DNA of 35,483 nucleotides from Bacillota bacterium (GCA_021828865.1 JAJZCW010000029.1:1-35483), one strand, 5' to 3'. Positions 25,479 to 34,618 are shown, numbered from the stretch's first letter. Notes: generated from the letters alone by a model not told the origin. Numbers and translations are program-made.

Positions 25479-25913
25479 TTAAGGTGTATATACACTAATT
25501 CCACTACTGTTAGTAGTACTCGATCCATTAGATGGCCACTCTACGTTAATCAAATTTTGTGTAATAGGTATTGAATAATTATTAATATTGATCGTCATAG
25601 TGTTTGTAGTTGGCGGATCTGGACTAAAATCAAATTCAACGCCATTCACTTGAGTGGGATTGCTTGGCGCAGGTGTAGTATCAATATTAGATAAATAGAT
25701 CGCCTCTTGTCGAGCAAGTTGAAACGCCTCTTGTTGCTGTTTATTAAAATCCACCACCTTCAACGTTTCAATTGAAAATTTGGCAAAAGCAATAGCCAGC
25801 ATCGTCAGAATCACTACTGATACCAATACTTCAATCAAAGTAAATCCATGCTGTTTCCCAAATAATTCTTTTAATTTGACTGCAATAGTTTTAAAATTAA
25901 TTGTCATCGTCAT
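25479..25913 (-). CDS. PilV-like minor pilin
   Basis: A 144-aa minor pilin. The leader MTMTINFKTIAVKLKELFGK ends at Gly23 and is followed by FTLIE (Glu+5) and a hydrophobic helix VLVSVVILTMLAIAFAKF. The globular part is short and Asn/Thr/Pro-rich. It follows pilO by 13 nt and precedes the giant PilW-like gene, the usual place of PilV in V-W-X series. ATG at 25913 or 25907 are both possible, without a strong SD; the frame is open upstream into pilO but that part is not pilin-like. Maturation by the PilD encoded at 29025-29777 is expected. Confidence 0.78.
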   Translation of the reverse strand: MTMTINFKTIAVKLKELFGKQHGFTLIEVLVSVVILTMLAIAFAKFSIETLKVVDFNKQQQEAFQLARQEAIYLSNIDTTPAPSNPTQVNGVEFDFSPDPPTTNTMTININNYSIPITQNLINVEWPSNGSSTTNSSGISVYTP

Positions 25914-25926
25914 CACGCTTTTTACT

Positions 25927-26523
25927 TTATTGGTAGTACATCGCCAAACTGACGGATACAGTAGTTTCTCCTGCAGCACCATAATTTAATGAAAAAGATT
26001 GAACTGCCGTGAGCTGAGTCTGATGCTCTAGATCAATAATAAATTTTCTTACCTGAGTAACGGATCCTGCGACTGAGATATTGACAGAGGCAGACGGTAG
26101 CGACGATAAGCTGAGCGAAGAATTAGCCCCCCCCGCTGCCGTCACTAATGGTGATGATGATACCGAAGTCGAATTACTATACGTAAATGACAGCAAATTA
26201 ATTCCATCCGATGCAGCGAGTTTGGTGATTTGTACCAACGCATTCGAAATGCTCATAGATGAGGGTAGCTGATTAGCCAGTAATTCAGATACTGATGCAT
26301 TATTCGTGGGGTTATTTTTTACTTCATTAGACAACTTCGCCAATTGCCCTTGTATTGTCTCTAGTTGCAATTGCAGATTGTCGTAATTCTGCGTCACTTG
26401 ATTCAAGTGAATTGACTTTCCCTCCGCCAACCAATTCAACAGTCCAGCCACCACAAGGAAAATCAACACCACCAGTAGTTGTAAGGCATTTTTAAATGAA
26501 ATGCTTCTCAATCGATTCAACAT
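25927..26523 (-). CDS. pilO: PilO-like alignment-complex protein
   Basis: A 198-aa bitopic membrane protein. A short cytoplasmic N-terminus and one membrane helix (about 14-31) precede a coiled-coil segment (about 43-70) and a ferredoxin-like PilO domain (about 80-198, ending with the strand pattern VSVSLAMYYQ). PilO pairs with PilN around the platform protein. It lies 24 nt after pilN with AGGAG six bases before the ATG. Sequence identity with known PilO is not obvious; the call rests on topology, length and the pilM-pilN-pilO order. Confidence 0.82.
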   Translation of the reverse strand: MLNRLRSISFKNALQLLVVLIFLVVAGLLNWLAEGKSIHLNQVTQNYDNLQLQLETIQGQLAKLSNEVKNNPTNNASVSELLANQLPSSMSISNALVQITKLAASDGINLLSFTYSNSTSVSSSPLVTAAGGANSSLSLSSLPSASVNISVAGSVTQVRKFIIDLEHQTQLTAVQSFSLNYGAAGETTVSVSLAMYYQ

Positions 26524-26547
26524 GAAAATCTCCTTACCACAAGTAAA

Positions 26548-27285
26548 TCACTTGCCTGATTTCCCTGAAAATTCTGGCGAGATCGTCACCGTAAATGGGA
26601 CTGTCACAGCGTTTCCGCTAGTAGCCCCCATCAGCGTGGAATTATTCTGCTTCGCAAGTGTTGACAACGCCTCGAGGGTTGAATTCTCTGCTGAAGTAAG
26701 CGTCTTATTCTTCAAACCAGATAATAGCTCGATCTTTGTAATCACTTGCGCCAGACTTGGCTCCACACTCTGAGATCCTGACGATACTGACACCTGACTT
26801 GATGTTGATGGTCCAATTGAACTTGACGAAATCGAAGTGACATTCACACTGGTAAACGCTGCATCATTATATAACCCAACAATAAAAGCGGCTGCTTCAT
26901 AATAAGAACTTAGATTCACAGATGTACTAATGGTTCCCGAAGAATAATTTATCGCAGTATACGATCCGTCTTTAGGCAAAAGCGTGTATAAATTCTGAAT
27001 CGCTTCCATGGGCTTTGGAAGCTCACTTCGTAGATGCAACAATTGTTGTGATTGATTCAACTTATCAGACTTTGTTTGTAAAAGGTTCAATTTGGCTTGC
27101 AACTGCTGTAAGGTTGAACTCGTACTATTGGCCATTGCCTGTTTTGATATGATAGACTCTGAATCTAAATAAAAATTAATCGCACCTTGCATTATCCACG
27201 CCACTAAAAGCCCAACGACAACCCAATAGATAACAAAATAGCGCCTCACTTTTGGTGGTGGTGGTGGCAACAAGTTAATCTTCAT
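26548..27285 (-). CDS. pilN: PilN-like alignment-complex protein
   Basis: A 245-aa bitopic protein. The cytoplasmic N-terminus contains INLLP (3-7), the peptide by which PilN docks into PilM, extended here into a run of five prolines (7-11). A membrane helix spans about 16-34, then a coiled coil (about 50-90) and a Ser-rich PilN domain (about 91-245). The ATG overlaps the pilM stop by four bases (ATGA), so PilM and PilN are made together. Together with PilM and PilO it links the cytoplasmic motor to the membrane platform of the pilus. Confidence 0.87.
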   Translation of the reverse strand: MKINLLPPPPPKVRRYFVIYWVVVGLLVAWIMQGAINFYLDSESIISKQAMANSTSSTLQQLQAKLNLLQTKSDKLNQSQQLLHLRSELPKPMEAIQNLYTLLPKDGSYTAINYSSGTISTSVNLSSYYEAAAFIVGLYNDAAFTSVNVTSISSSSIGPSTSSQVSVSSGSQSVEPSLAQVITKIELLSGLKNKTLTSAENSTLEALSTLAKQNNSTLMGATSGNAVTVPFTVTISPEFSGKSGK

Positions 27286-28997
27286 TCGCTGACCTCCACC
27301 TCAGGCAACGCAAGCCCCAATGCCGTAGCCGCGTAATGCGCACTTTTTACCGTCCATGGCGTCTCCCCTTCAGCATTCTCACGATCAGGGCGTTCAAACA
27401 ACAAATGAGACTCCACCACTCGAATTTCCTGCTCCAATCGTTCCTTAAGAACAGTAACAACCGGTTCCACATCTAACATTGCATTCACTAAATACAAAAG
27501 TGGTACCGTAGCTTCATTCTTAATCAAATTATAATGGACAAAGTTCAATGACCGATCAATTTCATACCCCAAGTCTGCCGAATAAGATTCCACATCAAAA
27601 TCCTCAACCTCACCCGGCAAAGCATTTATCGGTGTTTTGATGTCATTTTTTGAGGGAATCTCTTCCTGTTCGTCTCTCTGCCCAAAATTTTGAAAATCCT
27701 CACGATGATAGTCAGTTGGTTTTTGATCCATGTGCCGCATAAAAAGTAAATTTTCACCTTCAAAAAATCCAAATTCCGCCCCGTCAAACCGCAAATGAAG
27801 CACAACATACAATTGTTTTTTTTCGATTTTTTCTCCACTATTCATAATCATTCGCTGAATGCCCAAAATGCCCGGTTCGATGCGAATCGGAAAAAATCCT
27901 GCTTGTCTGGTGCAATTCACATATCGTTCCAAATCAATCCCTGGTGCCGCAACAATGACTACATTTTGATTTTCTTCATTGGGTTCAGCAATGCATGTTT
28001 CCTCTAGCAAGACATAATCGTATCTTGGACTCTCAAACGGAAATGAGACGTTGTTCTCCACTTCCGACTTAATCGCAACATCAAGCACTTTTTTAGCCAT
28101 TTTAGGTACGGTGATATGGCGAAGCATCACAAATTCCGCAGGTGCCGACATCACCACCTTACGTTTCTTCCAATGTTCTCGTTTTAAGATCTCACGCAAA
28201 ATATTCGTAAATTCATTCACTTTTTCTTCTTCAATGGGAAACCGACATCCCGGTAGTTCCTGAATCACAAGCTTGCGTGCGCGGTAGCCATTTTTGATAG
28301 GCTGAATTTCTGTAAAAATCAGCGTGTTTCCGTCAAAAACCATGCCTAGCGGCAATTTTCCGCGCGCCTTATTAGCTAACTGTCTTTTTTGCTTTGGTTG
28401 TTTCTGTTTTTTAACTGCTTGTTCCATTAGCTTAGGAGACTCATTTTGCAAATCCGACGTTAAAGTGATTCCTTCATCAAGTTCCACTTGAGCTTTACTC
28501 TCAGTGGGTAAAGGAATGCCAATGGGAATCTCATCGATCCCATTTGAATCTTCAACCCCAAATTCAGTACTCGACCCATCCGATTCCAACTCAGCGTGAG
28601 CTAATTGGGCTTCAATTTCTTCGATTAATTCAGAAATCCCTTCAAGGGGTTCTACTACTTCTGGACTAGTTAACTTCGTTTCGTTGTCTTCAGCAACTGG
28701 TAATGATTCTTCGACAGAGGAAGGATTACTTTGCATTTTGTCTTCACTTTTATCAGATCGCTTATCTTTCGATTTTTTCGGTTTTGGGGGTTTAGAAAAA
28801 CGTTCTTTCCTGCTCGGAAGCGATTGATCTAAGACGGACAGGGTTTTCCAAACATCATCTTGGTCGCTAGAGGCATCCGACATCGATAATTGTCGCCATT
28901 TTGAAGATTCATCCTCAGTGGAATCGGGAGAATGAACCTCTGAGAATGGAATTGTTGATTCAGTGGTCTTCTCCCTCTGTTTTTCTCGCCGTCTCAA
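27282..28997 (-). CDS. pilM: PilM-like actin-fold protein with long acidic N-terminal extension
   Basis: A 571-aa cytoplasmic protein. Residues 1-213 are a low-complexity, highly charged extension, Ser/Glu/Asp/Lys-rich, with a helical patch at about 118-138 (EGISELIEEIEAQLAHA) and basic KKQKQPKQKRQ just before the core. Residues 214-571 form the PilM core (KLPLGMVFDGNTLIFTEI at its start, SEVENNVSFPF, VVIVAAPG, and PLLYLVN near the end). PilM usually is about 350 aa; the first phosphate-binding motif here lacks the usual DxGxxS pattern. An acidic insert (about 424-468) interrupts the core. The start is TTG at 28995-28997, with GGGGGG nine bases upstream. Function is inferred from order pilM-pilN-pilO and the INLLP peptide in PilN. 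Confidence 0.82.
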   Translation of the reverse strand: MRRREKQREKTTESTIPFSEVHSPDSTEDESSKWRQLSMSDASSDQDDVWKTLSVLDQSLPSRKERFSKPPKPKKSKDKRSDKSEDKMQSNPSSVEESLPVAEDNETKLTSPEVVEPLEGISELIEEIEAQLAHAELESDGSSTEFGVEDSNGIDEIPIGIPLPTESKAQVELDEGITLTSDLQNESPKLMEQAVKKQKQPKQKRQLANKARGKLPLGMVFDGNTLIFTEIQPIKNGYRARKLVIQELPGCRFPIEEEKVNEFTNILREILKREHWKKRKVVMSAPAEFVMLRHITVPKMAKKVLDVAIKSEVENNVSFPFESPRYDYVLLEETCIAEPNEENQNVVIVAAPGIDLERYVNCTRQAGFFPIRIEPGILGIQRMIMNSGEKIEKKQLYVVLHLRFDGAEFGFFEGENLLFMRHMDQKPTDYHREDFQNFGQRDEQEEIPSKNDIKTPINALPGEVEDFDVESYSADLGYEIDRSLNFVHYNLIKNEATVPLLYLVNAMLDVEPVVTVLKERLEQEIRVVESHLLFERPDRENAEGETPWTVKSAHYAATALGLALPEVEVSE

Positions 28998-29024
28998 TGA
29001 TGTCTTCCCCCCTCAGGAACCCAG

Positions 29025-29777
29025 TTACAGGATGTGAAAATATAGCATCCACCAATAGCTTCCATACAAATATATAAAAATGGCCGCAAGCCCTATGGAG
29101 GGACCGAACGGAAACGGTTGCCTTGGCTGTAATTTTCCCATGCCCCTCATGGTAAGTCCGATCGCCGAACCAATGAGCGATGCCAAAAATAAAGTCAAGA
29201 TCGTCCCCGCGATTCCGGTATACATACCGACAAAGAAAAACAACTTGACATCCCCATACCCCATGCCGCCCTTACTAATGACAGCAATTGCAAGCATCAC
29301 GCCAAATCCAATCACTGCGCCTAATAAATAATTGATTAAACCAAGCGGATGAATAAACACGCGCACAACGGTCAAAAGCACAATGGATGGAAACAAAATG
29401 ACATTCGGGATTCGCTGATAATAAATATCTGATACGGATAATATCACAAACACACTGACTCCGATGAGGCCTGCAAGGAGTTCCCAGGCTAGTCCAATTC
29501 GAAGATAGACAAGAACAAAAAACAACCCTGTTAAAAATTCCATCAGCGGATAAACGAACGATACAGGCGCTTTACAGGTTCGACATTTGCCCCTTAACAA
29601 TAGCCAAGAGAGAACAGGAATCAGCTCCCACGCCGCTAAACGCCTACCGCAACTGGTGCAATGGGAAGGAGGAGTCACAATCGACTCCCCTTTTGGCACC
29701 CGTATCCCCACCACATTGTAGAAAGAACCAAACACAACACCAAAAAGCATTAAAAACATATCATAACAAAAGATCAT
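29025..29777 (-). CDS. pilD: Type IV prepilin peptidase PilD/ComC
   Basis: A 250-aa polytopic aspartic protease (A24) that cleaves and usually N-methylates prepilins. The cytoplasmic Cys quartet Cys40, Cys43, Cys65, Cys68 is complete, and the catalytic aspartates are Asp117 (SDIYYQRIPN) and Asp176 in GMGYGDVK. It is the only such enzyme in the window, so it probably processes the Pil pilins and the ComG pseudopilins alike. The ATG overlaps the pilA stop in an ATGA; Met7 is a possible alternative start. In B. subtilis the equivalent comC occupies nearly the same chromosomal neighbourhood. Confidence 0.95.
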   Translation of the reverse strand: MIFCYDMFLMLFGVVFGSFYNVVGIRVPKGESIVTPPSHCTSCGRRLAAWELIPVLSWLLLRGKCRTCKAPVSFVYPLMEFLTGLFFVLVYLRIGLAWELLAGLIGVSVFVILSVSDIYYQRIPNVILFPSIVLLTVVRVFIHPLGLINYLLGAVIGFGVMLAIAVISKGGMGYGDVKLFFFVGMYTGIAGTILTLFLASLIGSAIGLTMRGMGKLQPRQPFPFGPSIGLAAIFIYLYGSYWWMLYFHIL

Positions 29778-30352
29778 TTTGTTACAAATGAGGGCGTTGT
29801 ACCTGTAACAAAAGTCAAATCAACAGTTCCACTTACTGGCATGGGTGTGGTTGCTGAAATATTATTAGAAGATGATGTAGAAAATACATTCCCACCAGCA
29901 GCATATATTTCATTGGCAGAAAGTGGAGATGTATCAGTTAATGTGGAATTCGGCCCTTGTGATAATAATATATATCCATCTAAGTTAGTCCCCGTGACAG
30001 TGGCATAATTTATAGCATGACCCCAAGCGTCATTTTCTGGAAATGTTATATCAACATATGGACCACCATTTGATGATGAAATTAAGTCAGTCAATTGGCT
30101 TGGATATGAATTGTTACTAATATAGTATCTTTGCAATGCTTCCTGCAAAGTTGATAGATCTGATTCAGTTGTACTGACTTTGGCACTATTGATCGCACTC
30201 GAAATACTTGGAATTGCAATTGCCGCGATAATCCCTAAGATCACGACGACAACCATCAATTCAATCAACGTTAAGCCTTCTTCATTGCGTTTACTCTTCA
30301 TTTCCCCCCAGTATTGTTTCCAGCTACTTACCATGATGCGAATTTTGTTCAT
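29774..30352 (-). CDS. pilA: Major type IV pilin
   Basis: A 192-aa pilin. An unusually long leader of 26 residues ends in NEEG, followed by LTLIELMVVVVILGIIAAIAIP, with Glu+5 and the conserved Pro22-like kink. The globular part continues the long helix (to about 95) and ends in Ser/Thr-rich strands with a GNVFSTSSSN stretch. No Cys pair is present, so no disulphide-bonded D-loop. GGGGGG lies seven bases before the ATG; Met18 is an internal alternative that would give a short leader. It has its own candidate promoter and inverted repeat in the preceding gap, consistent with high expression, and overlaps pilD by four bases. Confidence 0.92.
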   Translation of the reverse strand: MNKIRIMVSSWKQYWGEMKSKRNEEGLTLIELMVVVVILGIIAAIAIPSISSAINSAKVSTTESDLSTLQEALQRYYISNNSYPSQLTDLISSSNGGPYVDITFPENDAWGHAINYATVTGTNLDGYILLSQGPNSTLTDTSPLSANEIYAAGGNVFSTSSSNNISATTPMPVSGTVDLTFVTGTTPSFVTK

Positions 30353-30394
30353 TTATAAACCCCCCGTTAAGTCTAGTATAGCAATGAAACCTCT

Positions 30395-30423
30395 ATAATA
30401 ATGCTGACTATCAACACACCCAA
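30395..30423 (-). promoter_or_regulatory. Candidate promoter of pilA
   Basis: TTGGGT (plus 30418-30423) and TATTAT (plus 30395-30400) are 17 bases apart on the minus strand, placing the start about 35 nt before the pilA ATG. The 158-nt gap between pilC and pilA supports a separate promoter. Confidence 0.45.
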
Positions 30424-30424
30424 A

Positions 30425-30464
30425 TGTCGATAATCTGATTCTAACTTTAAAAGATAAATCGACA
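30425..30464. repeat. Inverted repeat abutting the pilA -35 box
   Basis: TGTCGAT (30425-30431) and ATCGACA (30458-30464) are a perfect seven-base inverted repeat, 26 bases apart, extended by ATC/GAT one base further in. It ends one base upstream of the candidate -35 hexamer, the usual place for a transcriptional activator. A third TCGA-type palindrome lies 27 nt further away. Confidence 0.5.
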
Positions 30465-30490
30465 ATATGCGAACACAATTTTGAAAAAAT

Positions 30491-30506
30491 ATCGAAAATT
30501 TTCGAT
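30491..30506. repeat. Perfect 16-nt palindrome after pilC
   Basis: ATCGAAAATTTTCGAT is a perfect palindrome located four bases after the pilC stop codon. On the minus strand it is followed by A and T6, so it could act as a weak AT-rich terminator; it may equally be a protein-binding site, since its TCGA half-sites recur in the inverted repeat at 30425-30464. Confidence 0.5.
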
Positions 30507-30510
30507 TAAC

Positions 30511-31725
30511 TTAGTGAAGATTCGAGTATAAACTAAATTCAGGTAACACCACCGCCGACACGATAGTTCCCACAATGACAGCCAACACCACCATCAACAA
30601 CGGTTCAAGGAGCGCTTTCAACCGTTCTGTCATCGTCTCCACTTCCGCCTCGTAAAAATCCGCAATCTTCTCTAACATGAAATCCAGATTTCCTGTCTGT
30701 TCCCCAATCGATATCATGTGAGAAACCAGTGGCGGAAAGATTTTGCTTTTCTTGAGCGGATCAGCCAGTGTTCCTCCCCCCTGAAGGTTGGTTCCCGCAT
30801 CAGTTAAAATCAAAGAAACTAGCCGGTTATCGACGACCTCACTGACGATTTTCAGCGTCTGCAAAACAGGCACCGCACTCGCAAAAAGCGACCCCATCGT
30901 ACGCGCCATGCGTGCTACCACCGACTTTTGTATCAACTCACCAAAAACCGGCACCTTAAACTTCATGCGATCAAGAAACAATAAATACTTTGTGCTTCGC
31001 TTACCAAGCCAATGAGCCGCAATAAGGGCAACCAGCACGATGACAAGGATCCACCAGTCCTTCACCAGAAAATGACTGACTGCAAGCACAATCCTCGTAG
31101 GAAGCGGCAACTTAATGTGCATAGAGGCAAAAATCCCCACAAATGTCGGCACCACATCCAGCAACAAAAACACTGTCACCGCAATCGACATCACCCCGAC
31201 AAAAGCCGGATAAGTCAGTGCCGACTTTATTTTCTCTCTCGTGTAATATTCACGCTCAAAAAAAATCGCCACTCGATCCAGTATTTCATCCAGATTACCG
31301 GCCGCCTCTCCTGCACGAGCCATATTGGTAAATATCTTTGGGAAAATGTCTGGACTCTCCGCCGCCGCTTCAGAAAACTGCTGACCAGCCGACAATTTGA
31401 TGGTGAGGAGCGAAAGCGTCTTGCGCAATTGTTTGGATTCTGATTGTTCCGCCATGATCCGTACGCTATCAAGAATGGTAACACCCGCGCGAATCAGCGT
31501 GGCTAGTTGTCGGCTAAACACCGCAAAGTCTCTAGCCGATACCTTTGGTCCGATGGAAATCTCACGCTTATACCAAGGCTCCACTTCCGGCTTCTCTTGT
31601 AACTTCAAAATGTACATACCCTGACTTCGAAGTGATTCAACCGCCGAGGTTCGGTCTTGCGCCCTTGTCACACCGCGTTGTTTTTTGCCTTGACGAGTCA
31701 TCACTTCATAAGTAAATTCTGGCAT
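30511..31725 (-). CDS. pilC: PilC platform protein of the type IV pilus
   Basis: A 404-aa inner-membrane platform protein of the GspF/PilC family. An N-terminal segment starting MPEFTYEVMTRQGKKQRG is followed by two T2SF domains (about 65-190 and 270-390) containing FSRQLATLIRAGVTI and MISIGEQTGNLDFMLEK. Hydrophobic segments are at about 168-195, 219-235 and 372-395. It transmits the work of PilB and PilT to the pilin helix. It follows pilT by 30 nt with GGAG four bases before the ATG. It is longer than ComGB in the same window. Confidence 0.95.
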   Translation of the reverse strand: MPEFTYEVMTRQGKKQRGVTRAQDRTSAVESLRSQGMYILKLQEKPEVEPWYKREISIGPKVSARDFAVFSRQLATLIRAGVTILDSVRIMAEQSESKQLRKTLSLLTIKLSAGQQFSEAAAESPDIFPKIFTNMARAGEAAGNLDEILDRVAIFFEREYYTREKIKSALTYPAFVGVMSIAVTVFLLLDVVPTFVGIFASMHIKLPLPTRIVLAVSHFLVKDWWILVIVLVALIAAHWLGKRSTKYLLFLDRMKFKVPVFGELIQKSVVARMARTMGSLFASAVPVLQTLKIVSEVVDNRLVSLILTDAGTNLQGGGTLADPLKKSKIFPPLVSHMISIGEQTGNLDFMLEKIADFYEAEVETMTERLKALLEPLLMVVLAVIVGTIVSAVVLPEFSLYSNLH

Positions 31726-31755
31726 TCTGCTCCCACCTTTCTCACGCGTTCGACA

Positions 31756-32808
31756 TTACGTCAAGGAATTAGTTCCCCCCCACTCACTGGCGATTTCTTT
31801 AAACTGAGCATCCGATATCTTGTGTTTTGCCAGAAGTTCACGCAGACTCATCTCCATCGTTTGCATGCCAAACGCTTTGCCAGTTTGCATCGTCGTGCGA
31901 ATTTGGTGGATTTTTTCCGAGCGGATCAAATTGGCCACAGCCGGTGTGTTAACCAAAATCTCTATAGCTGCAACTCGTCCCTTACCGTCCGCAGTGGGCA
32001 ACAACCGTTGCGATACAACCCCTAACAGCACCCCTGCTAGTTGCACACGAACCTGTTGTTGCTGATTGGGGGGAAATACGTCAATAATGCGATCAATTGA
32101 TTGCGGAGCATCTGGCGTATGTAGCGTGGCAAAGACCAAGTGACCAGTTTCTGCTGCAGAAATGGCGGTCGAGATCGTTTCCAGATCCCTCATCTCACCG
32201 ACCAGCACCACATCAGGATCCTGGCGAAGTGCTGCCCGCAAGCCATTTGCAAAGGACAAGGTATCAATGCCAATTTCACGTTGATCAATCAGGGAGTTGC
32301 CATGACGATGAAGATATTCAATCGGGTCTTCAAGAGTAATGATGTGTCTTTTTTTTGTTTGATTAATATAAGCAATGAGTGATGCCAAGGTGGTGGATTT
32401 GCCGCTGCCTGTTGGCCCGGTCACGAGTACAAGTCCTTGATGTTTGTCGGCAAATCCACGAACCACATCAGGCAACCCTAGCGACTCAAACATGGGTACC
32501 TGCATCGGAATCATGCGAATGGCTAGGCTATAGTTGCCCCTTTGTCGATACGCATTGACACGAAAACGAGATACCCCTGGCAAGCTATAGGAAAAATCCA
32601 GCTCTCCTCGTTCTTGCAACGTTTCCCATTGAACATCATTTATCAAGATGCGAACCATAGATTCAGTGTCATTTGCTGATAATACATCGTTGCCCACAGT
32701 TCTAAGTTCACCGTGTTGGCGAATGATCGGGGCAGAGCCAACAGTGATATGCAGGTCTGATGCATTCTGGTGTACCGCTAGTTTCATCAATTCCAATATG
32801 TCAACCAT
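31756..32808 (-). CDS. pilT: PilT retraction ATPase
   Basis: A 350-aa hexameric ATPase that depolymerises the pilus. Walker A GPTGSGKS (131-138), the Asp box EDPIEY (160-165), Walker B DPDVVLVGEMRD (197-208) and the His box GHLVFATLHT (222-231) are visible. The PilT-specific C-terminal motif (normally AIRNLIRE) appears as AVANLIRSEK at 290-299. No Cys4 cluster is present, as expected for PilT. Its presence means the Pil system can retract, so twitching or DNA uptake by the true pilus is possible. GGGGGG precedes the ATG by 8-9 bases. It follows pilB by 31 nt. Confidence 0.96.
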   Translation of the reverse strand: MVDILELMKLAVHQNASDLHITVGSAPIIRQHGELRTVGNDVLSANDTESMVRILINDVQWETLQERGELDFSYSLPGVSRFRVNAYRQRGNYSLAIRMIPMQVPMFESLGLPDVVRGFADKHQGLVLVTGPTGSGKSTTLASLIAYINQTKKRHIITLEDPIEYLHRHGNSLIDQREIGIDTLSFANGLRAALRQDPDVVLVGEMRDLETISTAISAAETGHLVFATLHTPDAPQSIDRIIDVFPPNQQQQVRVQLAGVLLGVVSQRLLPTADGKGRVAAIEILVNTPAVANLIRSEKIHQIRTTMQTGKAFGMQTMEMSLRELLAKHKISDAQFKEIASEWGGTNSLT

Positions 32809-32839
32809 CTGTCAATCCCCCCGGACCACCAAGTTAACA

Positions 32840-34516
32840 CTAATCATGAGCCGCCACCCGCAAAACCTCTGAAATAGTTGTTACCCCACTCTTGACTTTG
32901 CCAAGACCATCCCACAACAAAGTGTGAAAGCCCTTATTGTCGGTCGCATACATCCGGATTTCTGCGTCTGAAGCGCCATGCAACACCATAGACCGAATCG
33001 TATCATCGATTTGTAATACCTCGTGAATTGCAATTCGTCCTCGATAACCAGTCCTTCCACAGGTTGAACATCCACGCCCAATCATTAGTCCCGTTTCAGC
33101 AAAACCTTCATTATGCAAAAGCTCTAGCTCCACTTGCGTTGGCACATAGGAAGTTTTGCAATCATCACAAATCTTACGCACAAGCCGTTGTGCGATAACA
33201 CCTCTAAGCGCTGTGGCTACTAGAAAACGATCCACGCCCATATCAATTAAACGGGCAATTGAAGATACGGAATCATTAGTGTGGAGTGTCGATAGCACCA
33301 GATGTCCCGTCATTGCTGCTCGAATTGCGATTTCCGCTGTTTCTCCATCGCGGATTTCGCCCACCATGACAATGTCAGGGTCTTGTCGCAATATCGAACG
33401 TAATCCTTTGGCAAATGTAAGCCCAGTCACCACGTTCACCGCGACTTGGTTAATTCCCACCATCCGATATTCCACAGGATCTTCCACCGTAATGATATTG
33501 ACCGATGGCTGATTGAGCTCTGATAGCGCGGCATACAGGGTGGAGGTTTTTCCGCTTCCTGTTGGTCCTGTCGCCAACACCATGCCACTAACCGCATTCA
33601 ACATATGGCGAACCATCTTTAAGTTGTAATCCGTAAATTGGATCTGTTCAATTTTTTGCAAACTACTAGTAAGATCGAGCACGCGCAACACTGTTTTTTC
33701 CCCATAGATGGTAGGCAAAATCGATACACGGACGTCAATCTCGCGAAAATCAAGTGTCACACGAAAGCGTCCATCTTGTGGAAGTCGGTGTTCGGCGATG
33801 TTGAGATTCGCCATCACCTTGAGGCGAGCGGTTACTACATTTTGCATCGTTTTTGGCAAGCTCTGCACTGTACGTAGCGTGCCGTCAACGCGAAAGCGCA
33901 CGTTCATGCTGTTTTCCATCGGATCAAAGTGGATATCACTGGCGCCGTTTCCTACCGCCTGACTGAGGATTTGGCTCACTAGGCGCACCACGGGAGAGTC
34001 TTCATCCACCAGTTCCGCATCTGTACCTGCAGAAGTGGCTGCAGCACTGGCTTGTCCCATCGATTGCATCGCCTCATCGAGTGAGCCTTTCATGCCATAA
34101 TACCGTTCAATAAATAGCTTGACTTCGTCTTTGGTTGCAATAGCGACTTCAATCTGAAATCCCGTTGACATGCGCATGTCGTCAATGGCATAGTAATCCA
34201 TCGGGTCTGCCATCGCCACAAAAAGTTTATTGCGCTCTTTTCGAATCGGCATGACCAAATAACGGTTGGCCATGTTTTCCGGAATCAACGTTAATAAGGA
34301 TGGATCGATCTTTTCCTTGGAAAGATTGACGTGTGGAATTCCCAGTTGAAACTCGAGGACTTCAATCAATTGGGTTTCGGTGATGAACCCCATTTCAATC
34401 AAAACATCGCCAAGTCTACCTTTTGACTGTTTCTGATATTTTAACGCTTCGTTTAATTGCTCGGCAGATAAAATGCCAGCTTCGTATAACAAATCTCCTA
34501 TGCGTTTTCTTGCCAA
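32840..34516 (-). CDS. pilB: PilB pilus extension ATPase
   Basis: A 558-aa ATPase. An N-terminal MshEN-type domain (about 1-145, with the repeated RIGDLLYEAG and RLGDVLIEMG motifs that in relatives bind c-di-GMP) precedes the ATPase core: Walker A GPTGSGKT (317-324), Asp box EDPVEY (345-350), Walker B (379-390), His box GHLVLSTLHT (404-413). Four Cys (450, 453, 483, 486) bind a metal. The start is TTG at 34514-34516, with GGGGGAG six bases upstream. It heads pilB-pilT-pilC. Regulation by c-di-GMP is possible from the two RLGD-like motifs, but not proven. Confidence 0.96.
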   Translation of the reverse strand: MARKRIGDLLYEAGILSAEQLNEALKYQKQSKGRLGDVLIEMGFITETQLIEVLEFQLGIPHVNLSKEKIDPSLLTLIPENMANRYLVMPIRKERNKLFVAMADPMDYYAIDDMRMSTGFQIEVAIATKDEVKLFIERYYGMKGSLDEAMQSMGQASAAATSAGTDAELVDEDSPVVRLVSQILSQAVGNGASDIHFDPMENSMNVRFRVDGTLRTVQSLPKTMQNVVTARLKVMANLNIAEHRLPQDGRFRVTLDFREIDVRVSILPTIYGEKTVLRVLDLTSSLQKIEQIQFTDYNLKMVRHMLNAVSGMVLATGPTGSGKTSTLYAALSELNQPSVNIITVEDPVEYRMVGINQVAVNVVTGLTFAKGLRSILRQDPDIVMVGEIRDGETAEIAIRAAMTGHLVLSTLHTNDSVSSIARLIDMGVDRFLVATALRGVIAQRLVRKICDDCKTSYVPTQVELELLHNEGFAETGLMIGRGCSTCGRTGYRGRIAIHEVLQIDDTIRSMVLHGASDAEIRMYATDNKGFHTLLWDGLGKVKSGVTTISEVLRVAAHD

Positions 34517-34618
34517 TGATGTCTCCCCCTAAAGGCTACTTCTCCCCTAGGAAAATATTCGACACCATGTGTCATTAACCTGCTCTTTTTTACCTCTTCA
34601 TCATCAAAAATATAGGGA

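Noticed and set aside
34517..34618. Terminator between murC and pilB
   Set aside because: The only stem (GACAC/GTGTC) has five pairs and no T-tract.
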